Shown here: positions 14,820 to 21,297 of the stretch, piece after piece
Position numbering within the stretch: the stretch's first letter is position 1
Layout: each line of letters begins with the position of its first letter
Assembly: GCA_007117675.1 (NCBI GenBank)
Contig: SKGB01000053.1
Coordinates: 1 to 21,358 of the forward strand
From: Candidatus Nomurabacteria bacterium
Lineage (GTDB): Bacteria > Patescibacteriota > Minisyncoccia > Phycocordibacterales > CSBR16-119
Length of the DNA stretch: 21,358 bases
Direction of reading: 5' to 3'
Made by a program: the position numbers and the translations under genes
The notes under the pieces: generated by a model
Told to the model about the DNA's origin: nothing
The model's database searches: none
The model's input: only the letters and a program-made list of their open reading frames with translations

Positions 14820-14848
14820 TTGTCTTTTCATCGTTTTTCCTTTACTAT
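14820..14848 (+). promoter_or_regulatory. Promoter of the NhaD-type antiporter gene
   Basis: -35 TTGTCT (14820-14825), 17-bp spacer, -10 TACTAT (14843-14848); leader about 40 nt. CAAGCTTG, an 8-bp palindrome at 14815-14822, lies on the symmetry axis shared with the divergent promoter. Confidence 0.5.
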
Positions 14849-14894
14849 TTTCTAGAAATATTTTTTGCTCATTCACATTCAAAAACTTTGATTT

Positions 14895-16265
14895 ATGGAA
14901 ATCTTAATTCTCCTTACTTTTGTAATAGGGTATGGTCTTATTGCGTTCGAACATTCTGTCAGTATCGACAAAGCAGCAACAGCGCTTGTTATGGGAACGG
15001 TATGCTGGGGTTTGTTTGTCCTTGGGCAACACAGCCCACCGGAACACCTTATGGAAGAATATCAAGTATTTTCAGTGTCTCACCAACACTTGGATAACAT
15101 ACTTGGTCATTTTTTTGAACACCGTCTTTTGCATCATCTTGAAGAAATTGCCAGTATCTTGTTTTTTCTTCTTGGGGCAATGACTATTGTTGAACTGGTT
15201 GATAAATATCAAGGTTTTAGCCTTGTGACAAACAGAATAAAAACGGTGTATAAAGTGAAGCTCTTGTGGGTTATCTGCATATTAAGCTTTTTTTTCTCAG
15301 CAGCACTTGATAACCTCACAACAAGTATTGTAATGATCTCACTTTTGAGAAAGCTTATAGCAGACAAAAAGACACGATGGTTTTTTGCAGGATTTGTTGT
15401 TATAGCAGCTAATGCTGGTGGCGCTTGGTCACCCATTGGCGACGTAACAACAACCATGCTGTGGATTGGAGGGCAAATCACAACCCTACCCACTGTCACC
15501 ACACTTTTCCTGCCAAGCTTAGTCGCGTTGATTGTTCCACTTACTATTGCAAGTTTTCTCCTAAAAGGCTCTACGAGTCGTCCAGAACGCAATCAAATCT
15601 CACAAAGAGAAAGCCCTGTTGCAGAACGAGACAAAAAACTCATCTTTGGACTTGGTGTTGCGGGACTTTTGTTTGTTCCAGTTTTCAAAACAGCAACCCA
15701 CCTCCCACCTTTTATGGGCATGATGCTTTCTCTTGGATTACTTTGGACAATTACAGAACTCCTCAATAAAAGACGTAATCACGCAAATAAAAAAGAGTTT
15801 TCTGTTGTGGCAGTGCTACAAAAAATAGACACCGCTTCAGTTCTTTTCTTTTTAGGAATATTGCTCGCTGTTGCGGCACTGTCTGAAGTCGGACATCTTG
15901 TCACTGCTTCAAACTTTTTACGCAACAAAATTGGTAATGTCTATGGAATCAATTTAGCCATTGGATTACTTTCAGCAATCGTTGATAACGTACCCTTGGT
16001 TGCCGCATCCATGCAAATGTATGAGGTTACACCTTCAGTTTCAACTCTTGAGTGGGATCAATTGTTTGTAAAAGACGGTATATTTTGGCAATTTCTTGCC
16101 TATTGTGCAGGCACTGGTGGTAGTGCGCTTATCATAGGTTCAGCATCTGGGGTTGCGGTCATGGGGCTCGAGAAAATAGATTTCTTTTGGTATCTCAAAA
16201 ACATATCCTTCTATGCAATTATTGGTTTTTTTGCTGGGGCTTTTGTTTTGTATATGATACTTTAA
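14895..16265 (+). CDS. nhaD: NhaD-type Na+/H+ antiporter (IT superfamily)
   Basis: 456 residues, almost entirely membrane spans (about 11-13). NhaD signatures are clear: FFFSAALDNLTTSIVMISLL (about 135-155), where the Asp and Thr cluster binds Na+, ANAGGAWSPIGDVTTTMLWIGGQIT (about 172-196), and the inverted-repeat counterpart LLSAIVDNVPLVAASM plus GTGGSALIIGSASGVAVMG in the C-terminal half. A histidine-rich loop (HQHLDNILGHFFEHRLLHHLEE, about 64-85) connects early spans and may sense pH; that is inference. NhaD exchanges Na+ or Li+ for H+ and is typical of bacteria in saline or alkaline water. Length is normal for the family. Confidence 0.92.
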   Translation: MEILILLTFVIGYGLIAFEHSVSIDKAATALVMGTVCWGLFVLGQHSPPEHLMEEYQVFSVSHQHLDNILGHFFEHRLLHHLEEIASILFFLLGAMTIVELVDKYQGFSLVTNRIKTVYKVKLLWVICILSFFFSAALDNLTTSIVMISLLRKLIADKKTRWFFAGFVVIAANAGGAWSPIGDVTTTMLWIGGQITTLPTVTTLFLPSLVALIVPLTIASFLLKGSTSRPERNQISQRESPVAERDKKLIFGLGVAGLLFVPVFKTATHLPPFMGMMLSLGLLWTITELLNKRRNHANKKEFSVVAVLQKIDTASVLFFLGILLAVAALSEVGHLVTASNFLRNKIGNVYGINLAIGLLSAIVDNVPLVAASMQMYEVTPSVSTLEWDQLFVKDGIFWQFLAYCAGTGGSALIIGSASGVAVMGLEKIDFFWYLKNISFYAIIGFFAGAFVLYMIL

Positions 16266-16290
16266 CAAGTAGTCTGCTTTTGAATATATT

Positions 16291-16322
16291 AAAAAGCCCG
16301 TTGTGTACACAACGGGCTTTTT
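16291..16322. terminator. Bidirectional terminator between nhaD and the 70-residue gene
   Basis: A perfect 32-bp palindrome, two 16-nt arms AAAAAGCCCGTTGTGT and its complement, with A- and T-runs built into the ends, so it serves both strands. Confidence 0.9.
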
Positions 16323-16535
16323 TTATAACCAACCAACAGACCTCATAATACACCCCGCCCATAATACAAGCATTAGATACCAAAGAGCCCATACACGCGT
16401 AAGTGGAACAAATCGAGACATAATTTGAAAATGCTTCATGTACCATTTTTGCCCAAACCAAGCGATACCATTTGCAAACAAAGCATCAAGTAACAAGACC
16501 CAAAAAATAGTTGTATGAATTAATATAATAGTCAT
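16323..16535 (-). CDS. 70-residue membrane protein with two spans, unknown
   Basis: The protein starts MTIILIHTTIFWVLLL. Two hydrophobic segments (about 3-27 and 46-66) flank a basic, Trp/Phe-rich connector (WFGQKWYMKHFQIMSRF), giving a hairpin with the loop on the cytoplasmic side. Tryptophan and tyrosine content is high (six Trp). An extended -10 (TGATATACT) lies 6 nt before the ATG, the same layout as lysS, and the stop abuts the shared terminator, so this is a compact monocistronic gene. No family recognised. Confidence 0.65.
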   Translation of the reverse strand: MTIILIHTTIFWVLLLDALFANGIAWFGQKWYMKHFQIMSRFVPLTRVWALWYLMLVLWAGCIMRSVGWL

Positions 16536-16541
16536 ACTTTT

Positions 16542-16550
16542 AGTATATCA
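16542..16550 (-). promoter_or_regulatory. Extended -10 of the leaderless 70-residue gene
   Basis: The minus strand reads TGATATACT, then AAAAGT and the ATG at 16535. It is the same nine bases and the same 6-nt spacing as the lysS promoter. Confidence 0.5.
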
Positions 16551-16646
16551 ATCATACTACAATTACTACTGTTAATTTCTCATATGAATTATCACAACTA
16601 ATAGTATACAATGTATATATTAGTATTTTATGAAATATATAAATAT

Positions 16647-17030
16647 ATGAACCCCCCATTTCTACAAACAATACTTATTATTATTCAAATAATTGTTTCA
16701 TTTGGAGTGTACAATGTTTGGATTATTCGTAAAAACAAACCATCTCGCTATAGAGGTGGGTCACATTCCAAAACCCTTCAAGAAGAATTCCAAGCCTATG
16801 GACTATCAGATAATCTAAGAAACCTAGTTGGATTTCTCAAACTATCCTTCGCATCTCTTCTCCTGCTTGGTATTTGGATACCAAACCTCACAAAAATATC
16901 AGCTCTCGGGATTGCTATACTTATGATTGGGGCAATATCCATGCACGCAAAGATATCCGACCCTCTTTCAAAATCAATCCCCGCTCTGAGCATGCTCGTT
17001 ATGACACTTTTTATTATCTTGTTTGCATAA
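16647..17030 (+). CDS. DoxX-like four-span membrane protein
   Basis: 127 residues from ATG 16647 (MNPPFLQT). An in-frame ATG at 16611 exists, but a TATACA box ends right at it (16605-16610), so an mRNA from that box would begin downstream of 16611; this favours 16647. The DoxX-like pattern is in the second half: LKLSFASLLLLGIWIPNLTK, then ALGIAILMIGAISMHAKISDP, then a last span to the C-terminus. The first span (about 5-24) is followed by a basic stretch (IRKNKPSRYRGG). DoxX-like proteins are small oxidoreductase-associated or quinone-linked membrane proteins; the function here is not known. Confidence 0.65.
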   Translation: MNPPFLQTILIIIQIIVSFGVYNVWIIRKNKPSRYRGGSHSKTLQEEFQAYGLSDNLRNLVGFLKLSFASLLLLGIWIPNLTKISALGIAILMIGAISMHAKISDPLSKSIPALSMLVMTLFIILFA

Positions 17031-17070
17031 ATAAAAATAAAAACCACACATATGTGGTTTTTATTTTTAT
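17031..17070. terminator. Bidirectional terminator, perfect 18-bp stem
   Basis: ATAAAAATAAAAACCACA pairs perfectly with its complement around CATA. It begins 1 nt after the DoxX-like stop and overlaps the stop codon of the 21-residue basic peptide gene on the other strand. Confidence 0.9.
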
Positions 17071-17132
17071 TTTTCAACTACTTTTTTAGGTTTTTTCTTT
17101 TCTTTTTTCTCTCGATAATTACCTTTTGCCAT
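17067..17132 (-). CDS. 21-residue Lys-rich peptide MAKGNYREKK...
   Basis: ATG 17132 opens a 21-codon frame that begins MAKGNYREKK and continues EKKKPKKVV before TAA at 17067. About half of its residues are lysine or arginine. From memory, it resembles short proteobacterial and other hypothetical proteins starting MAKGQxRxNxExKKPK; I could not check this. It starts 10 nt after the stop of the upstream anchored protein and ends inside a terminator stem, so it is placed as the last gene of that transcript. A ribosome- or RNA-binding role is plausible from charge only. Confidence 0.55.
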   Translation of the reverse strand: MAKGNYREKKEKKKPKKVVEK

Positions 17133-17142
17133 ATAGATATAA

Positions 17143-17838
17143 TTAATTAAAATTTATAAAAACTTGACCAACTTCCCCTATTTCATATTCAAAATTTGAC
17201 TGTTCTTGAATGTGCCCATCTTCGTACACAACAAAACCAGTTTTTTCTTGTGGATCTATAGACAAAGACACCACGTACCATCTCCCTCCTAAAACAGCTT
17301 CTTTTGGTGCAATAGAAGCGATTGACTCTCGAAGGTGATCTTCTACGACAATTCTTTCGTTAAAATAGTCACACGGTTCTTTTGAAAGACTAAGCCACGC
17401 ACCCATGTTTTCTTTATCAAGATATTCGTAGACACCATCTCCCCCGTCCACCATCTCACCAAAACCAACACGTGCAGTGTCTCCAGAAACCTCAATACGT
17501 AACTCTTCTGTTACATACATACCTTCTGCAAAAGAACTCCATGACAAGTCAAAGACTTTGGTTGTTCCATCATCTGAGACAAGAGAACCTTCAAACTCAC
17601 CAATCTTGCTGTCTGTCTCTGCAGGAAGGTTTTTGAACTCTCCAAAAATAGAACCTTCGGATTGAATAAGGGTAAGGAGTGACACATCAAAACCTTCACG
17701 AGACGCAGGAACTTGCCGATAAAAACACATTGACTCTCCATTTTCAAATGCGACATCTTCGGGCGCTTTATCAAAACGAACATTCACAAGTATCAACAAA
17801 CCTACCACAAGAAGTATTAGTATAATTATTCTTTTCAT
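17143..17838 (-). CDS. Membrane-anchored extracytoplasmic protein, conserved hypothetical
   Basis: 231 residues. A hydrophobic N-terminal segment (about 4-20) anchors the chain, followed by an acidic, beta-rich exported region. Patterns include CFYRQVPASREGFDVSLL, GEFKNLPAETDSKIGEFEG, FAEGMYVTEELRI and, near the end, LGGRWYVVSLSIDPQEKTGF and VVYEDGHIQE. I recall similar repeats in uncharacterised proteins of this bacterial group, but know no biochemical function. Two cysteines (C38 and one near residue 158, in KEPCDYF) could bridge. The -10 is 8 nt before the ATG. The 21-residue basic peptide follows after 10 nt. Confidence 0.75.
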   Translation of the reverse strand: MKRIIILILLVVGLLILVNVRFDKAPEDVAFENGESMCFYRQVPASREGFDVSLLTLIQSEGSIFGEFKNLPAETDSKIGEFEGSLVSDDGTTKVFDLSWSSFAEGMYVTEELRIEVSGDTARVGFGEMVDGGDGVYEYLDKENMGAWLSLSKEPCDYFNERIVVEDHLRESIASIAPKEAVLGGRWYVVSLSIDPQEKTGFVVYEDGHIQEQSNFEYEIGEVGQVFINFN

Positions 17839-17846
17839 ATACCTTT

Positions 17847-17875
17847 AGTATACGTGTGATTCAAGAAAGACACAA
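17847..17875 (-). promoter_or_regulatory. Near-leaderless promoter of the anchored hypothetical protein
   Basis: -35 TTGTGT (17870-17875), 17-bp spacer, -10 TATACT (17847-17852), then AAAGGTAT (8 nt) and the ATG at 17838. Confidence 0.6.
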
Positions 17876-17918
17876 TATGCTTCACCATAGAAAACACCCC
17901 ATGTACTCACAAACCTAA

Positions 17919-17938
17919 TTATGTATAATCATACATAA
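17919..17938 (+). promoter_or_regulatory. Perfect inverted repeat over the -10 of the 154-residue gene
   Basis: TTATGTAT-AATC-ATACATAA, two perfect 8-bp arms with 4-bp spacing. A TATAAT box (17924-17929) lies in its middle, so a dimeric regulator bound here would block the promoter of the gene at 17956. The -35 is poor, which fits a regulated promoter. Confidence 0.5.
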
Positions 17939-17955
17939 ACCAACACAGCACAACG

Positions 17956-18420
17956 ATGAGTTATACATCACTACTTTCTAGTAAAATTTTTACAGATGAT
18001 TTGTTTACAGAAGAGAACAAACTTGTACACAACACTGTTATCAAATCACTCAAAGCTAGACTTCTTTCATTGATTGAGATACATGAGAATGCCTCAGAAA
18101 TGGAAGAGTTGCTTGGAGAACAAAGCTGGTATGACGAAAAAGTAAAACCAGGGGAACAAATACCCTTAGGCGACCACGCCTCATTACTTGAAAGACTCAT
18201 AACACTTGCAGTACAAAACCCTACCAAACACCAAGGAGTTTTATATGTCAAAGACACAAATGACTTGATAAAACGATGCGGGTGCGATGCGTGGGACATA
18301 GATCTTGTCAAAGGCTGGTTAGAAGAAATAAACCTAGTGTGGCAACATTTTGCGGTAATACAAATTGTTGACCAAAATCCCGAAAACACAGATCAAAAAA
18401 AACAGACCTTGGTGCATTGA
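17956..18420 (+). CDS. 154-residue soluble protein, unknown
   Basis: The frame starts MSYTSLLSSKIFTDDLF. The composition is that of a soluble helical protein: KLVHNTVIKSLKARLLSLIEI (about 22-42) and LLERLITLAVQNP (about 77-89) look like amphipathic helices, with a conserved-looking KRCGCDAWDIDLVKGWLEE (about 106-124) in the second half; CGC is its only cysteine group. No signal peptide or membrane span. It stands alone on the plus strand between an 8-bp inverted repeat at its promoter and a strong terminator 23 nt after its stop. No family recognised. Confidence 0.7.
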   Translation: MSYTSLLSSKIFTDDLFTEENKLVHNTVIKSLKARLLSLIEIHENASEMEELLGEQSWYDEKVKPGEQIPLGDHASLLERLITLAVQNPTKHQGVLYVKDTNDLIKRCGCDAWDIDLVKGWLEEINLVWQHFAVIQIVDQNPENTDQKKQTLVH

Positions 18421-18443
18421 GTTTGAAATACTAGATTAGTTCT

Positions 18444-18469
18444 AAAACACCCCTCTAGAGGGGTGTTTT
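18444..18469. terminator. Bidirectional terminator between the 154-residue gene and tRNA-Gln
   Basis: A perfect 26-bp palindrome, AAAACACCCCTCT and its complement, followed by TTGTTTTT on the plus strand. It also lies just beyond the 3' end of the tRNA on the minus strand. Confidence 0.85.
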
Positions 18470-18487
18470 TGTTTTTCAATTATTTTG

Positions 18488-18558
18488 CTGCCCGACAGGG
18501 ACTCGAACCCCAATTTCTTGGACCAAAACCAAGCGTCCTACCATTAGACGATCGGGCA
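18488..18558 (-). tRNA. tRNA-Gln (anticodon UUG)
   Basis: 71 nt on the minus strand. The acceptor stem TGCCCGA/TCGGGCA is perfect (7 bp), followed by discriminator G. The D arm contains CTAATGGTAGG. The anticodon stem CTTGG/CCAAG encloses the loop TTTTGGT, so positions 34-36 are TTG (glutamine). The T arm has GGGGTTCGAGTCCC with the TTCGA loop. CCA is not encoded. It lies after dnaX and before a terminator. Confidence 0.96.
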
Positions 18559-18663
18559 ATTTTAAATAAAAAATTGCGTATTTAGCAACTTGTATATATT
18601 GCCTTATTTCACACAAAAAATCAAGAAAAGACTCTGAGTAGAACCTTATTCAGAATATACACC

Positions 18664-19704
18664 CTATGTTATATCAAGCGACTCAAACAACTTAACCACA
18701 GCAAGCTCAAGAGGAAGTGTTTGAATATGTGCAAGCTCTTGTCTTTCACGCGCCTCTAAAAATAAATCCAAAGTTTTTGAAGTAATGATTCCCTTTCGTT
18801 CTTGCAGTACCTCTTTATAAAAATCAAGATCCTCTCCAAGCTCTTTTTGAAGATCTTGTTTCATATCTGGTGCATAGCGAAAAAGTAAAGCTTTTCGTAA
18901 ACTCGTAATCAGTAAATCTATAAACAAAACCATATTCAAGGTATGTTCCGAAGCTTTTTGAATTAACAAAAACAAAGATTCTTTATCCTCATCCACAAGC
19001 GCACGAACAAAATCTTGCACCAGTTTTTTAGGAGGCGCCCCCACCACACGTGCAACATCTTCATATGATAATTTTTTGGCATCAGAAAATGTTAAAACTT
19101 TCTGCAAAATACTTTGAGTATCTCGAAAAGATCCGTTCCCCATAAAAGCCACAAGCTCGGCAGCATCTGGCTCTATATCCTTACCTTCACGTTTTGAAAC
19201 ATCAAGCACATGATCTTTTAAAATATGCTTTGTTGGGTTTTTAAAGGTAAAGACCTGGCAACGAGAAATAATAGTGTCTGGAACCTTGTGAAGTTCTGTT
19301 GTTGCGAGTATGAAAATAACATAATGAGGAGGCTCCTCAAGAGTCTTCAACAGCGCATTAAAGGCTTCGTTAGTGAGCATGTGAACCTCATCAAGGATAT
19401 AGATCTTGTATTTTGATTCAAAAGGTTGCACATGCACAGCCTCACGAAGCTCTCGAATGTCTTCTATTTTTCTATTAGAAGCTGCGTCCATTTCGTGAAT
19501 ATCCACAGAAGCAACACCAAGCCTATCAGCCAAGATACGCGCGACTGTTGTCTTACCTGTTCCTCGTGATCCAAAAAAAAGATAGGCATGAGAAACTGCA
19601 CCCTCCTTAAGAGAATGCTCTAAAACATCAGTGACGTGCTCTTGCCCCACAACACTTTTAAAATTTTTAGGTCTGTATTTTCTATATAAGGTCTGATATT
19701 CCAT
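18664..19704 (-). CDS. dnaX: DNA polymerase III gamma/tau-type clamp-loader subunit, short, no zinc module
   Basis: 346 residues. AAA+ ATPase that drives loading of the beta clamp. YRKYRPKNFKSVVGQEHV is the standard opening; Walker A GSRGTGKT is at 45-52, Walker B ILDEVHML at 103-110, sensor 1 ILATTE, and the arginine-finger SRCQ motif follow. The four-cysteine zinc module that other DnaX proteins carry between Walker A and IDAAS is absent: about 20 residues link GTGKTT to EMDAAS, and the only Cys is in SRC. The C-terminal domain III (about 215-346) is present, but the long tau-specific domains IV and V are not. The ATG is 9 nt after an extended -10. Confidence 0.93.
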   Translation of the reverse strand: MEYQTLYRKYRPKNFKSVVGQEHVTDVLEHSLKEGAVSHAYLFFGSRGTGKTTVARILADRLGVASVDIHEMDAASNRKIEDIRELREAVHVQPFESKYKIYILDEVHMLTNEAFNALLKTLEEPPHYVIFILATTELHKVPDTIISRCQVFTFKNPTKHILKDHVLDVSKREGKDIEPDAAELVAFMGNGSFRDTQSILQKVLTFSDAKKLSYEDVARVVGAPPKKLVQDFVRALVDEDKESLFLLIQKASEHTLNMVLFIDLLITSLRKALLFRYAPDMKQDLQKELGEDLDFYKEVLQERKGIITSKTLDLFLEARERQELAHIQTLPLELAVVKLFESLDIT

Positions 19705-19713
19705 ATAAGCAAA

Positions 19714-19722
19714 AGTATACCA
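19714..19722 (-). promoter_or_regulatory. Extended -10 promoter of dnaX
   Basis: The minus strand reads TGGTATACT, then TTTGCTTAT (9 nt) and the ATG at 19704; the predicted leader is 2-3 nt. No good -35. Confidence 0.5.
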
Positions 19723-19746
19723 TATGGAAAAATAACAAGAAATAAT

Positions 19747-19776
19747 AAAAAACCGTTTTTATACAAACGGTTTTTT
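19747..19776. terminator. Terminator after the Lys-rich small ORF
   Basis: AAAAAACCGTTT and AAACGGTTTTTT form a 12-bp stem around a 6-nt loop, with A- and T-runs on both strands. It begins 2 nt after the stop codon of the small minus-strand ORF and separates it from dnaX. Confidence 0.85.
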
Positions 19777-19778
19777 TC

Positions 19779-19895
19779 TTACTCTTTGTTATTTTTATGT
19801 AAAGCTTTTGTTATTTTCTTAAGTTTAGCCTTTTCTTTCATACGAGCCTTTTTCGCCTTTCTTTTAAAAGGTTATTTTCTTTTCTTGATTAACAT
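19779..19895 (-). pseudogene. Lys-rich small ORF interrupted by an in-frame TAA (remnant, or 20-residue peptide)
   Basis: From ATG 19895 one frame reads MLIKKRK, a TAA at 19872-19874, then PFKRKAKKAR, M (19841), KEKAKLKKITKALHKNNKE and TAA at 19779. Sequence on both sides of the stop has the same strongly basic character, and the terminator directly follows the final stop, so this looks like a small basic protein gene broken by a nonsense mutation. Alternatively the functional product starts at 19841 (20 residues), with AAAAAGG just upstream as a ribosome-binding site. Low complexity limits certainty. Other genes here end normally at TAA, so read-through is not suggested. Confidence 0.35.
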
Positions 19896-19928
19896 AAATT
19901 TTTGTTTTTATAAATTTACAACAAACCA

Positions 19929-19957
19929 TTGACTAACAGAGTTAACTTCTATACAAT
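19929..19957 (+). promoter_or_regulatory. Promoter of the ATP-grasp gene
   Basis: -35 TTGACT (19929-19934), 17-bp spacer, -10 TACAAT (19952-19957). Start site near 19964, giving a leader of about 36 nt, one of the longer ones in this window. Confidence 0.65.
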
Positions 19958-19976
19958 TTTTATGATTACTTACTAA

Positions 19977-19992
19977 GCCAATATTCATTGGC
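19977..19992 (+). promoter_or_regulatory. Attenuator-like hairpin in the ATP-grasp leader
   Basis: GCCAAT-ATTC-ATTGGC, a perfect 6-bp stem with a 4-nt loop, followed by ATTTTTG and 8 nt later by the ATG at 20001. Stem plus U-run looks like a weak terminator inside the leader, and it would also hinder ribosome access. A 4-codon ORF (19962-19976) ends just before it. Confidence 0.4.
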
Positions 19993-20000
19993 ATTTTTGT

Positions 20001-21287
20001 ATGGAGAATAAAAACAAAACAGAAAAAAATATAATATTATACGTAGCAAAAAAACCAACAGACACAATGGCTAAGATACGGAACGAGCTTCGAAAAGAAT
20101 TAGGGAAAAATACCAAATTAGCCATTTTATATGAAAAACGAGAAGAATCAAAAACTAGCCCAGAGTTGTTGGCTAAATTTGATATTCAAATACCTTGCAA
20201 CCTTGAATCTCGAAAAAACATAATAAAGAGTCTTTTACCTTATGAAAATAAAATTTTAGCTATTACAACTCGAGGAGAGAGAAACATTCCCGTACTTCAA
20301 GAAATAATTCCTCATGTTCCATATCTACGAGCACCCTCAGTAAAATCATTAGAGTGGTCAATTGATAAAGTTCAGATGCGACGTCATTTTAATGCGTACG
20401 ATAAAAAAATAACCCCTAAATACAGTGTTATACACGATGCAAAAAAAGAAACAATTAAAAAAATAGAATCGAAAATTGGGTACCCTATGGTATTAAAACC
20501 CTCTGGCTTAGCGGCTAGCTTGCTTGTAACTAAAGCATATCATAGAGAGGAATTAGAAAAAAACCTAAAAACAGCATTTAGAAAACTCAACAAGGTTTAT
20601 AAAGAAGCGGACGGGCGAGGAGAACCAACCATGCTTGTTGAGCAATTCATGGATGGTGACATGTACTCAATTGATGCTTACATTACTTCTAGAGGAAAAA
20701 TTTACTTCTGCCCTATTGTAAAAGTAACCACTGGTAAGAATGTTGGGTTTGATGACTTTTTTGGATTTAAAAGAAGTTTACCAACAAGATTAAGGAGCTT
20801 GAGTGTTAAACAAGCAGAAGACATAGCAAGTAAAGGATTAAAAGCATTAAGACTTCGTTCAACAACAGCACACATAGAACTTATGCGAACAGAGGACGGA
20901 TGGAAACTTATAGAAATTGGACCAAGGATAGGCGGATACAGAGATGATATGTATAGAAGTGTGTTTAATATTCCACACACTTTAAATGATATACTCATCA
21001 GAATACCTAAAAAACCAATCTTACCTAAACGTATTAATGGATATACCAATGTATATAATTTTTATGCAAAAAAAGAGGGTAAGATACAATCTATCAAAGG
21101 ATTAATAAACCTTCAACAACTAAAATCCATGAAGTCTTTTAAACAGAATAAGAAAGTTGGCGACAAGGCAATATTTGCAAAACATGGCGGTAAACCTGTT
21201 TTAGAAGTGACCCTATTTAATAAAAATAAAGTTCAATTACTTGCGGATAGTCGAAAACTTGAAAAAATGATTCAAATAAAAATTTAA
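20001..21287 (+). CDS. ATP-grasp carboxylate-amine ligase-like protein
   Basis: 428 residues. An N-terminal Rossmann-like region (about 10-110: IILYVAKKP, KILAITTRGERN) precedes an ATP-grasp domain at about 125-335. Visible elements are the ATP-binding strand GYPMVLKPSG (about 156-165), a VEQFMDGDMYSIDAYI strand-turn, and the metal/phosphate site AHIELMRTEDGWKLIEIGPR with GG following, carrying the two Mg-binding Glu residues. A C-terminal beta-rich lid (about 345-428) completes the shape of the BacD/amino-acid-ligase-like ATP-grasp group. Such enzymes join an acid to an amine using ATP; the substrate is unknown. Another gene starts 10 nt downstream, likely co-transcribed. The gene is richer in AAA/AGA codons than its neighbours, a weak hint of transfer. 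No Shine-Dalgarno sequence. Confidence 0.85.
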   Translation: MENKNKTEKNIILYVAKKPTDTMAKIRNELRKELGKNTKLAILYEKREESKTSPELLAKFDIQIPCNLESRKNIIKSLLPYENKILAITTRGERNIPVLQEIIPHVPYLRAPSVKSLEWSIDKVQMRRHFNAYDKKITPKYSVIHDAKKETIKKIESKIGYPMVLKPSGLAASLLVTKAYHREELEKNLKTAFRKLNKVYKEADGRGEPTMLVEQFMDGDMYSIDAYITSRGKIYFCPIVKVTTGKNVGFDDFFGFKRSLPTRLRSLSVKQAEDIASKGLKALRLRSTTAHIELMRTEDGWKLIEIGPRIGGYRDDMYRSVFNIPHTLNDILIRIPKKPILPKRINGYTNVYNFYAKKEGKIQSIKGLINLQQLKSMKSFKQNKKVGDKAIFAKHGGKPVLEVTLFNKNKVQLLADSRKLEKMIQIKI

Positions 21288-21297
21288 TATACTATTT

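Noticed and set aside
16219..16461. 80-residue minus-strand frame over the nhaD end
   Set aside because: It crosses the perfect terminator palindrome and overlaps the 70-residue gene in another frame, which has a proper promoter and ends at that terminator.
19872..19874. TAA recoding as an amino acid
   Set aside because: Genes across the window end properly at TAA, TAG and TGA, so an altered code is not supported.
94..21049. Many long frames opposite or inside the recognised genes (for example opposite the P-type ATPase at 11963-12448, opposite rsmH, inside lysS at 5570-6025)
   Set aside because: They lie wholly within genes with clear family motifs, have low-complexity or Cys/Ser-rich shadow composition and no own promoter or start signal.
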